From positions 1-5,755 of the forward strand of contig VFKW01000117.1 in NCBI GenBank assembly GCA_009885355.1: a DNA stretch of 5,755 bases, given 5' to 3'. A program made the translations under genes and the position numbers. The notes under the pieces are model-generated. The model made no database searches and was not told the origin of the DNA. It saw only the letters and a list, made by a program, of their open reading frames with translations. This DNA is from Candidatus Berkelbacteria bacterium. GTDB lineage: Bacteria; Patescibacteriota; UBA1384; VFKW01. Below are positions 1 to 5,129 of the stretch, piece by piece. Each line of letters opens with the position of its first letter. Within the stretch, counting starts at the first letter, position 1.

Positions 1-26
1 ATCTTTGATATACCAATTAATAATAT

Positions 27-60
27 TTTCTCTGGCAAAAACAATTTTTGGCCAGAGAAA
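27..60 (-). terminator. Strong hairpin downstream of the 105-932 gene, possible terminator
   Basis: The arms 27-36 (TTTCTCTGGC) and 51-60 (GCCAGAGAAA) are perfect 10-base complements. Inside them, after one mismatch, AAAA (38-41) can pair with TTTT (46-49) around a 4-base loop. The hairpin starts 44 bases past the stop codon of the minus-strand gene, where a terminator would be expected. Read on the minus strand, the stem is followed by an AT-rich stretch (1-26) but not a clean U-run, so it is either an imperfect intrinsic terminator or a 3'-end stabilising structure. The rest of 1-104 shows no gene. Confidence 0.42.
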
Positions 61-104
61 CGCGAATGATAAACAACTGATTAAAAATAATTTATATAAT
101 GTTT

Positions 105-932
105 TCATTTATTTTTTATTGAACCTAATATATTGTAATAGCTACTGAGATTCTCCTGTGATACCACAGAAGCGGTGCCTAAATTTGCTTTATAAGTCGC
201 CACATAATAATTATCCGCAATTTTTACCTCATTATGAACTTGGACGTAATTATAAAAACCATTATTACCATTAATTCGATATTCGCGAATATTTTTACCG
301 TTAATGGCTTGGGATTTTTCAAGAGTTAAAGTTCCTTTGACTTTATTTTCAGAATAATATTTTTGATTGGAAAGTAAGGTTTTGTCAAAATCCCCTTTTG
401 GCTTCAATGTCACAGTAATTGCTACACCATTGGTCGCGTTTACGCCGCCGTTTTGGGTTGCGGCTATAATATTATTACCATTGATGATAATTTTAAAAGT
501 ATTAGGGATGGACAGATCAAAATTATTTACAGTCATGTGGTTATCCACAGGAGTAGCAGATGATGGGCTAGATGAAATTTGGTTATTACTTGTATTGGTC
601 TGAATTTGAGTTTTTGGAGTTGCAGTTTGTGCTTGTTCTTTTTTAAAAATTCCTAATTTTTGAGTATAGGCAAAAAAGATACTGCCGCATAAAATAAATA
701 TAATAATGATAAGAAAGATGATTTTTAGGGTGTATGATCGCGAAGGGTTTTTAGCGATTATTGCCGCCTGGGTATTGACCGATATTTCTTCAATGAGCGG
801 AATTGTCGGATTAATTATGTTTGGATTTAATTTAGGCGCAATCGGTTCTGGGGTGATCGTAGATGGTAATGGTTCATGAGATTGTAAATTATTTAAAGAA
901 GTCCCCATCTGTGGCTCATTTGATTTTTCCAT
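105..932 (-). CDS. Single-pass membrane protein of unknown function with an extracytoplasmic C-terminal domain
   Basis: This is a 275-residue protein that I do not recognise as a named family. Residues 1-65 are polar and Pro/Asn-rich with no signal peptide, so they probably stay in the cytoplasm. Residues about 70-90 form one strongly hydrophobic membrane segment rich in Ile, Leu and Phe. Residues 97-130 are a low-complexity Gln/Thr/Ser linker, and residues about 131-275 look like a compact alpha/beta domain outside the membrane. The alternation of short beta-type segments with a final helix loosely recalls PsbP/DcrB-like domains seen in many membrane-anchored bacterial proteins; this is inference, not a match. 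The start is fixed by an AAGGAGG three bases upstream of ATG. The stop is TGA. The upstream gene on the same strand ends 106 bases away, and a probable promoter lies in that gap, so it may be transcribed independently. Codon use is strongly AT-biased. Confidence 0.85.
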   Translation of the reverse strand: MEKSNEPQMGTSLNNLQSHEPLPSTITPEPIAPKLNPNIINPTIPLIEEISVNTQAAIIAKNPSRSYTLKIIFLIIIIFILCGSIFFAYTQKLGIFKKEQAQTATPKTQIQTNTSNNQISSSPSSATPVDNHMTVNNFDLSIPNTFKIIINGNNIIAATQNGGVNATNGVAITVTLKPKGDFDKTLLSNQKYYSENKVKGTLTLEKSQAINGKNIREYRINGNNGFYNYVQVHNEVKIADNYYVATYKANLGTASVVSQENLSSYYNILGSIKNK

Positions 933-935
933 TTT

Positions 936-942
936 CCTCCTT
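936..942 (-). promoter_or_regulatory. Ribosome binding site for the 105-932 gene
   Basis: On the minus strand this reads AAGGAGG, a full Shine-Dalgarno core, with only three bases (AAA) before the ATG at 930-932. The spacing is shorter than the usual 5-9 bases, but no other Met codon with a better site lies close by, so it supports the chosen start. Confidence 0.7.
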
Positions 943-953
943 ATAACAATATA

Positions 954-984
954 ATTATAACATAAAGAATATTATACTTATCAA
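954..984 (-). promoter_or_regulatory. Probable sigma70-type promoter for the 105-932 gene
   Basis: On the minus strand a perfect TATAAT (954-959) lies about 20 bases upstream of the start codon. TTGATA (979-984), five of six matches to TTGACA, precedes it with a 19-base spacer, slightly longer than the optimum of 17. AT-richness makes chance -10 matches common, so confidence is moderate. Confidence 0.4.
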
Positions 985-1018
985 TAAGATCCAAATCGAT
1001 TTCATTTTCCTTCTTTTA

Positions 1019-1073
1019 CATTGCCAAGAAGAAACTTTTTACCCCCCGGTAAATATGATTGCATTTGGCAATG
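1019..1073. repeat. Nested inverted repeats spanning the stop codon of the NAGPA-domain gene
   Basis: The outer arms are CATTGCCAA (1019-1027) and TTGGCAATG (1065-1073), nine perfect complementary bases. Nested inside is a second perfect repeat, TTTACC (1038-1043) and GGTAAA (1048-1053), with a four-base loop. The minus-strand stop codon (1039-1041) falls inside the inner stem. No U-run follows, so this is not a standard intrinsic terminator. It may be a 3'-end mRNA structure between the two left-hand genes, or chance. Confidence 0.35.
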
Positions 1074-2466
1074 ATCGGCCGGGGCCGACTTTGTAGGCAC
1101 CATTATAATAGATGGCGCTTGATCCGCCGCCATCTATATTGAGGGCGCTGTCAACTTCTAAACTTTTCATAATCTCGGCCAAATCGACAACGGTTGAGCT
1201 CAGTGAAATCACCCCGTAGAGTGTTGTACCTTTTATTCCAAGTGCTCCTCTGTTTGATTTGGTCGATCTTTGTTTTGTATCTAGTGAATCTACATTTAAA
1301 ATATTTTGACCATTTTCGACCAAGCGAGGAAAACTGTTTATTCCAGCAGTATAGCTATAACCGCCACGGTTATTCCATTGATTTAGATAGGTTGGTTTTC
1401 CATTCTCATCAAAAATCAAAAAAGGATCAATTTCTCCAAGACCATTAGTATTATTGATCATTTTTGAGAGGCGAGAATTGTATATTTTCCAGAAAAAAGT
1501 ATTTTTTTTATCTGCGCAACTTGAATAGTCGGTTGGACAAAAATAGGTTCCATTCATGCCGGCAAAACCGCCATTTAGATTTACCATTGATTGGAGTGAT
1601 TTGACCGGACAATCATTTAGACAATCATTATCATCGGCCGTATCTGTCTTGACCTTGATGGCGCCATTTCCAAGATTCATTGTAAGCAGGTGAATAGTGA
1701 AAGTGCCTCTTGATGTATCAATTGTCTTTTTTATGTAGCTACTATTGGTAGTGCTAGATGATCCAGATGAAACAGCAACCGGAACTGATCTGGTAATGGC
1801 AGCAGCCAGCGCGATTGATTGGCCGGCGATGATTTCGACTGATTGCCTGGTTGTCGCATAGCCGCTTTTTGTAATTTGAAGCGTGTATTTACCAAAATTT
1901 GCCCTGATCGTATAGCTGCCATCGGCAGCAGTTGTTGTGGTGGCAACAATTGTTTTGCCGCTAAGTAAGACGATGGTCGCTTTTAAAATGTTAGTGTCAC
2001 CTTCTTTAATAATTCCGGTAATTGTGCCTTTTTTAGCCTCTTCTTCGGCGGCTAATCGAGCTTTTTGCTCGGCTTCGGCAAATAATCTTAATTCTTCATT
2101 TTTTTTATCTTCTTGTGTTTGCAAATAGATGGTTATTTTTGCCAGAATTGTCTCCATTTTTTTATAGTCATAGTTTTTAAATAATTCTTTTTTTGCACTT
2201 TTTAGATCATTTGGCGCTAAAGTAACGTCAACTTGTTGATTTTTGAGATCTAAATATTTTTTATTTACAACCTTATATTTTTTCAGGGCAGCGTTAAAAT
2301 TTTGGGATTCGGTAATTAATTGTTGTTCTTTTGATTGTATTTGCCGATTTTGGGCTTTTTGATAATATGAATAGCAAATCATGCTTGAAGAAATTATTAA
2401 AAATAAAATTGTATATATGATTATACGGATTTTATGGATTTGGAAAAATAATTTAACATTTGGCAT
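1039..2466 (-). CDS. Membrane-anchored phosphodiester glycosidase (NAGPA/DUF2233) domain protein
   Basis: This 475-residue protein has four visible parts. Residues about 13-35 are an N-terminal membrane anchor. Residues about 36-146 are a charged, Lys/Glu/Gln-rich, probably coiled-coil stalk. Residues about 147-226 form a carboxypeptidase-regulatory-like beta-sandwich, recognised by G-x-I-x-G-x-I at its start, the A-D-G-S-Y-T motif (181-186) and the K-S-G-Y-A motif (200-204). After a Ser/Thr-rich linker (233-243), residues about 247-475 form the phosphodiester glycosidase domain. Its hallmarks are N-G-T-Y-F (305-309), R-G-A-L-G-I (406-411) and the signature D-G-G-G-S-S (445-450). In this family the human member uncovers mannose-6-phosphate from GlcNAc, and bacterial members act on envelope or exopolysaccharide sugar phosphodiesters; the substrate here is unknown. 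Cys 282, 286, 310 and 317 could form two disulfides, which fits an exported domain. ATG is chosen because the next Met lies inside the membrane segment. Confidence 0.88.
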   Translation of the reverse strand: MPNVKLFFQIHKIRIIIYTILFLIISSSMICYSYYQKAQNRQIQSKEQQLITESQNFNAALKKYKVVNKKYLDLKNQQVDVTLAPNDLKSAKKELFKNYDYKKMETILAKITIYLQTQEDKKNEELRLFAEAEQKARLAAEEEAKKGTITGIIKEGDTNILKATIVLLSGKTIVATTTTAADGSYTIRANFGKYTLQITKSGYATTRQSVEIIAGQSIALAAAITRSVPVAVSSGSSSTTNSSYIKKTIDTSRGTFTIHLLTMNLGNGAIKVKTDTADDNDCLNDCPVKSLQSMVNLNGGFAGMNGTYFCPTDYSSCADKKNTFFWKIYNSRLSKMINNTNGLGEIDPFLIFDENGKPTYLNQWNNRGGYSYTAGINSFPRLVENGQNILNVDSLDTKQRSTKSNRGALGIKGTTLYGVISLSSTVVDLAEIMKSLEVDSALNIDGGGSSAIYYNGAYKVGPGRSLPNAIIFTGG

Positions 2467-2472
2467 ATCTCT

Positions 2473-2478
2473 ATAATA
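2473..2478 (-). promoter_or_regulatory. Possible -10 box giving a leaderless or near-leaderless transcript for the NAGPA gene
   Basis: On the minus strand this reads TATTAT, ending six bases before the ATG (2464-2466). There is no convincing Shine-Dalgarno sequence in front of that ATG. If this is the -10 box, transcription would begin at or next to the start codon. The same bases read TATAAT (2472-2477) on the plus strand, so the direction is ambiguous. No good -35 was found. Confidence 0.25.
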
Positions 2479-2489
2479 TCATAAAAATC

Positions 2490-2523
2490 AAATGGATTTT
2501 TCTTTTTCAGATATATTCCATTT
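2490..2523. repeat. Inverted repeat in the divergent intergenic region
   Basis: AAATGGA (2490-2496) and TCCATTT (2517-2523) are perfect seven-base complements separated by 20 AT-rich bases. They sit between the divergent starts at 2466 and 2595, where an operator for either gene would lie. In such AT-rich DNA a repeat of this size can occur by chance. Confidence 0.2.
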
Positions 2524-2542
2524 TTTTCTAATCGCTAAAACC

Positions 2543-2551
2543 TGATAATAT
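2543..2551 (+). promoter_or_regulatory. Probable (extended) -10 element for the 2595-3011 gene
   Basis: TGATAATAT carries GATAAT (2544-2549, five of six matches to TATAAT) and also fits a TGn-extended -10. A run of T (2521-2527) occupies the -35 position, so an extended -10 would compensate for the missing -35. Transcription would start near 2556-2558. This is downstream of the ATG at 2550, so that ATG could not be used from this promoter, which supports the TTG start at 2595. Confidence 0.4.
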
Positions 2552-2577
2552 GAATGGAATTCGAAAACATCTTATTC

Positions 2578-2586
2578 AAAGGGGGT
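2578..2586 (+). promoter_or_regulatory. Ribosome binding site that decides the TTG start at 2595
   Basis: AAAGGGGGT can pair along its whole length with the 16S anti-Shine-Dalgarno sequence, using one G-U wobble. It is eight bases from TTG 2595. The in-frame ATG at 2550 has no such site. The spacing matches that of the other two complete right-hand genes (7-8 bases). Confidence 0.65.
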
Positions 2587-2594
2587 CTGGTACA

Positions 2595-3011
2595 TTGAAA
2601 ATACGAATTCTAACTATCGTTTGTCTGATGGTATTTGTGACGAGTGTGGCCGTTTTGGCAGCTTCTCCTTCGATCAAATTCACGCATGTCCCAAAGAAAG
2701 GAACGTGGAGTGAAAATTTGAGGGGCAAGGTTGTCGGAGTCAACACTGCCAAGTACAAAGTCGCAGTGTATATCTGCGTCGATGGTGGCTGGTGGAATAA
2801 GCCGACTTGGGCTGAGCCTACTTGCTACATTTCCAAAGCAGGATATTGGTCTTGCGATATCGTCACTGGCGGAACCGATGAGGATGCCGAAGAAGTGGCA
2901 GCATTCCTCATTCCCAAGTCGTACTCGCCGCCGGCGTGCGGAGGAGATTCTGAACTTCCTTCGGAACTCTATGCTAAATGCGTCGCCAAAGTGAGTATTA
3001 CGCGCCACTAG
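2595..3011 (+). CDS. Small secreted Trp/Cys-rich beta-type protein, possibly a GH17-associated accessory domain
   Basis: From TTG 2595 the protein has 138 residues; from the alternative in-frame ATG at 2550 it would have 153. Residues 1-23 are a clear signal peptide (K2/R4, hydrophobic core, Ala-Ala near 22-23), leaving a mature protein of about 115 residues. The mature part is rich in aromatics, with a V-A-V-Y-I strand (56-60), G-G-W-W (64-67), W-S-C-D-I (85-89), T-G-G-T-D-E (91-96) and A-A-F-L-I-P (102-107). From memory, this strand/W-W/T-G-G-x-D-E/A-x-F-L-I-P pattern occurs as a small domain in or near bacterial carbohydrate-active proteins, including GH17-type glucanases. I cannot confirm that here and assign no function. 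Five Cys (61, 77, 87, 115, 129) in the mature part suggest up to two disulfides. It has its own promoter candidate and terminator, so it is probably a separate unit from the glucanase gene. Confidence 0.8.
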   Translation: MKIRILTIVCLMVFVTSVAVLAASPSIKFTHVPKKGTWSENLRGKVVGVNTAKYKVAVYICVDGGWWNKPTWAEPTCYISKAGYWSCDIVTGGTDEDAEEVAAFLIPKSYSPPACGGDSELPSELYAKCVAKVSITRH

Positions 3012-3050
3012 ACAAGTTCTTCTACTCAACTCTCTCCTTTCTTTATTTGG

Positions 3051-3082
3051 CCCCGTATCTGTTGGTGCGGGGTCCCTTTTTT
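3051..3082 (+). terminator. Rho-independent terminator of the 2595-3011 gene
   Basis: The arms 3051-3059 (CCCCGTATC) and 3064-3072 (GGTGCGGGG) form a nine-pair stem with two G-U pairs and a TGTT loop. The T run 3077-3082 follows after four bases. It begins 40 bases after the TAG stop, as expected for an intrinsic terminator, and separates this gene from the glucanase unit. Confidence 0.88.
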
Positions 3083-3130
3083 GACCATTTTTGCGAATTG
3101 AGGAGGGATTTTTCTAATTTTTTCGATTTT

Positions 3131-3158
3131 TTTCCAATTATCCAGGTATTAGTATGAA
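3131..3158 (+). promoter_or_regulatory. Weak promoter candidate for the glucanase transcription unit
   Basis: TTTCCA (3131-3136) and TATGAA (3153-3158) lie 16 bases apart; each matches four of six consensus positions. If used, transcription would start near 3165, leaving a leader of about 85 bases that contains the whole 3180-3243 hairpin. The surrounding gap (3083-3179) is AT-rich with T runs and holds no gene. The true promoter could lie elsewhere in it. Confidence 0.25.
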
Positions 3159-3179
3159 TTTAGAACCTTAACAACTTAA

Positions 3180-3243
3180 CCTCCTTTGCGATAGCCTCCT
3201 CCGAGTAAATATTCTGCTCGGTAGATAGCTGTCACAAAGGAGG
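3180..3243 (+). promoter_or_regulatory. Structured 5' leader that sequesters the Shine-Dalgarno sequence of the GH17 gene
   Basis: CCTCCTTTG (3180-3188) is a perfect complement of CAAAGGAGG (3235-3243), which contains the complete Shine-Dalgarno sequence eight bases before ATG 3252. After one C-A mismatch the stem continues with GATAGC (3190-3195) pairing GCTGTC (3228-3233). An apical hairpin follows: CCGAGTA (3201-3207) with TGCTCGG (3215-3221) around a seven-base loop. An internal loop (3196-3200 and 3222-3227) separates the parts. About 22 pairs in total would close the ribosome binding site. A second anti-Shine-Dalgarno copy, CCTCCT (3195-3200), could pair with AGGAGG instead, giving alternative folds. 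The type is unknown: riboswitch, protein-binding leader, thermosensor or antisense target are all possible. I do not recognise a known riboswitch class. Confidence 0.6.
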
Positions 3244-3251
3244 AAAAACAA

Positions 3252-5087
3252 ATGAAGCTATCAATTATGGTCACTGTATCGATGTTTATCTTAGCCACTT
3301 TTAGTGGCTGCGGCGGTGGAGGTGGAAGCATGAGCGGCCCCTCGGGACCAGGAGATGGAGGCGGAGGCGGTCAGCAACCTATTGGCATCAAGCTCTCCGG
3401 CGTGTGTCTCGGTCCTTACATTGTCGGTAACCCGAATTCTGGCGCTGTGGTAAGCGAAAGCGATCTGCGTCAATATTTGACCATCATCGCCCTCAACTTC
3501 AAAAGCGTACGATTCTATGGTTCGACGGGTGGTTTGGAGAAAGGTCCTGCTATTGCTAAAAGTCTCGGCCTGAAGGTCGCCTCTGGTGCTTGGATCGGAG
3601 CAAATGACAGTGCCAATGACAAAGAGATTGCCAGTCTCAAAGCTAATTGCGAGGCACATTTTGTCGATGTTGCCGTCGTTGGTAACGAAGTTTTTCTACG
3701 CAACGACCAGACAGAAACCAAAATGCTCGGTTATCTCAGTGTGATCAAGGCAACCGGTGTGACTACGACTATTGTGGAGGAGTGGAATGCCCTCCTCAAA
3801 CATCCGAATATCATGAATGCTTGCGACGAGCTCTGGGTCAATATTTATCCTTTCTGGGAAGGGGTTGCTATTGATCAGAGCATGGCTCGCTTTGAAGCCG
3901 ACTATAATCAAGTTAAATCGGCAGCTGGCGGGAAGAAGATCGTCATTTCTGAAACTGGCTGGCCTTCGGCTGGCTCTGCCAACTCTGCAGCTATTCCAAC
4001 CCTTGAGAATGAAGCTAAATACCTCGCCAATCTGGTCGCATGGGCCAAGACTAACCAAGTTGAATATTATCTTTTTGAAATGTTTGACGAACCGTGGAAG
4101 TCAGAACCTGGCGGCGTCGGACCCAATTGGGGTATGTGGGGTACAAACCTGCAACTAAAAGCCGGCTTGGAAAAAGTTTTTAGCGCCGACAATACTGGAG
4201 GCGGCTCCGGTGGAGGATCTGGAGGCGGAGGTGGTGACAACGGCGGGGGCAACCTGCCAACATTTATCTATACTCCAATTGTAAACGTGCCACAGGCAGT
4301 CAATGATCTTGGTAAAAGAATTTGCCAAGAACAGCGCAATATTGTCACGCCAGGCGGGACTGAATGGTCACCAGCTTTTTCTAGCGCTGATCAATCAAGT
4401 TTCAACAGCTCTGGAAAACTGGCAACGATAGTTACACAGGTAAAATCTAGTCAGGATTTCACAGCTGGCGTAGCTAGTATTAAGACGCTATCGGCTGCAG
4501 ATCAGACAAGAATATTTACCAGTTTCATAACTCCCCTTTATTCGACTTGGGCCATGAATGGCCATGTCGGATCAGACGGAACAACTGATGCTGGTTACGC
4601 AGTCGAAAAACAGATTTCCACAGCACTGACAAATGCTGTTAAAGAGGCAATTGGTGTAAGCGGCGGTGATGATGACGAAGGGAATTTGCCAGTAATAAGC
4701 TATAACCCTATTTCAAGCGTGCCGCAGGCAGTCAATGATCTTGGTAAAAGAATTTGTCAGGAGCAACGATTGGTTGTTACTCCTGGCGGAAATTCGTGGT
4801 CGCCTGGATTCTCCAGTTATGATCAATCTGTTTTTAATAGCTCAGGTAAATTGGCGACGATCGTCACAAAGGTGAAAGCTACTCAGGTTTTTACAGCCGG
4901 CGTTGCCAGCATAAGGACGTTGTCGGCTGATGATCAATCTAGAGTTTTTACCAGCTATCAAAAACCACTCTATCCAACCTGGGCCATGAACGGCCATATT
5001 GGTTCAGATGGAACGACTGACGCTGGTTATGCGGTCGAAGGACAGATTGCCGCAGCTTTGAGTGATGCTGTAAAAGCTGCTCTTTAG
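3252..5087 (+). CDS. GH17-family beta-1,3-glucanase-type lipoprotein with two C-terminal copies of an unknown 133-residue module
   Basis: This 611-residue exported protein begins with a lipoprotein signal (residues 1-19; lipobox F-S-G-C with Cys20 lipidated) and a Gly/Ser/Pro-rich tether (21-43). Residues about 44-310 are a glycoside hydrolase family 17 barrel: G-V-C-L-G-P-Y near the start, V-V-G-N-E-V with Glu146 as the expected acid/base, N-I-Y-P-F-W-E-G (197-204), S-E-T-G-W-P-S-A-G with Glu234 as the expected nucleophile, and F-E-M-F-D-E-P-W-K (275-283). GH17 enzymes cleave beta-1,3-glucans, and some bacterial relatives transglycosylate them; the exact activity here is inferred. A Gly-rich linker (316-334) leads to module A (335-467), an acidic/Gly linker (468-478) and module B (479-611), which ends the protein. 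The modules match each other at about 75% of positions and match no family I know. Its ribosome binding site lies in the 3180-3243 hairpin. The next gene, 42 bases on, encodes a third module copy. Confidence 0.92.
   Translation: MKLSIMVTVSMFILATFSGCGGGGGSMSGPSGPGDGGGGGQQPIGIKLSGVCLGPYIVGNPNSGAVVSESDLRQYLTIIALNFKSVRFYGSTGGLEKGPAIAKSLGLKVASGAWIGANDSANDKEIASLKANCEAHFVDVAVVGNEVFLRNDQTETKMLGYLSVIKATGVTTTIVEEWNALLKHPNIMNACDELWVNIYPFWEGVAIDQSMARFEADYNQVKSAAGGKKIVISETGWPSAGSANSAAIPTLENEAKYLANLVAWAKTNQVEYYLFEMFDEPWKSEPGGVGPNWGMWGTNLQLKAGLEKVFSADNTGGGSGGGSGGGGGDNGGGNLPTFIYTPIVNVPQAVNDLGKRICQEQRNIVTPGGTEWSPAFSSADQSSFNSSGKLATIVTQVKSSQDFTAGVASIKTLSAADQTRIFTSFITPLYSTWAMNGHVGSDGTTDAGYAVEKQISTALTNAVKEAIGVSGGDDDEGNLPVISYNPISSVPQAVNDLGKRICQEQRLVVTPGGNSWSPGFSSYDQSVFNSSGKLATIVTKVKATQVFTAGVASIRTLSADDQSRVFTSYQKPLYPTWAMNGHIGSDGTTDAGYAVEGQIAAALSDAVKAAL
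4254..4652 (+). repeat. Copy A of the 133-residue module (within the GH17 lipoprotein)
   Basis: This encodes residues 335-467 of the GH17 protein. By hand alignment without gaps it shares about 100 of 133 residues with copy B and about 103 of 133 with copy C. A 32-base stretch (4293-4324) is identical in DNA to copy B (4725-4756), consistent with duplication or gene conversion. Confidence 0.9.
4686..5084 (+). repeat. Copy B of the 133-residue module (C-terminus of the GH17 lipoprotein)
   Basis: This encodes residues 479-611 and ends exactly at the stop codon. It is gap-free against copies A and C, with about 75% and 77% identity by hand count. It shares with them the motifs V-N-D-L-G-[KR]-R-I-C-Q-E-Q-R, F-N-S-S-G-K-L-A-T-I-V and M-N-G-H-[IV]-G-S-D-G-T-T. 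Confidence 0.9.
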
Positions 5088-5113
5088 ACTAGAAATCGAT
5101 CTTACAAGAGAAG

Positions 5114-5122
5114 AAAGGAGGT
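5114..5122 (+). promoter_or_regulatory. Exceptionally strong ribosome binding site for the 5130 TTG start
   Basis: AAAGGAGGT, preceded by AG and followed by ATCC, is nearly the full complement of the 3' end of bacterial 16S rRNA. It lies seven bases before TTG 5130. Unlike the site of the gene upstream, no complementary anti-Shine-Dalgarno segment is seen nearby, so this site appears open. It settles TTG as the start. Confidence 0.8.
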
Positions 5123-5129
5123 ATCCAAA

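Noticed and set aside
105..107. Possible recoding of TGA (glycine code of some candidate phyla)
   Set aside because: Reading through the TGA adds only seven codons before TAA, and the hairpin follows shortly after; no in-frame TGA interrupts any other gene.
367..603. Plus-strand open frame inside the left membrane-protein gene
   Set aside because: It lies opposite a longer frame with a clear membrane segment, ribosome binding site and domain structure, and has no ribosome binding site of its own.
2610..3029. Minus-strand open frame opposite the small secreted protein
   Set aside because: Arg/Ser-rich shadow translation; the plus-strand frame has a signal peptide, ribosome binding site and terminator.
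3154..3171. Five-codon open frame (ATG 3154) upstream of the leader hairpin, as a leader peptide
   Set aside because: It has no ribosome binding site, may lie at or before the transcription start, and shows no run of one amino acid typical of attenuation.
3817..4158. Alternative plus-strand frame inside the GH17 domain
   Set aside because: It overlaps the GH17 catalytic motifs in the real frame and has no ribosome binding site.
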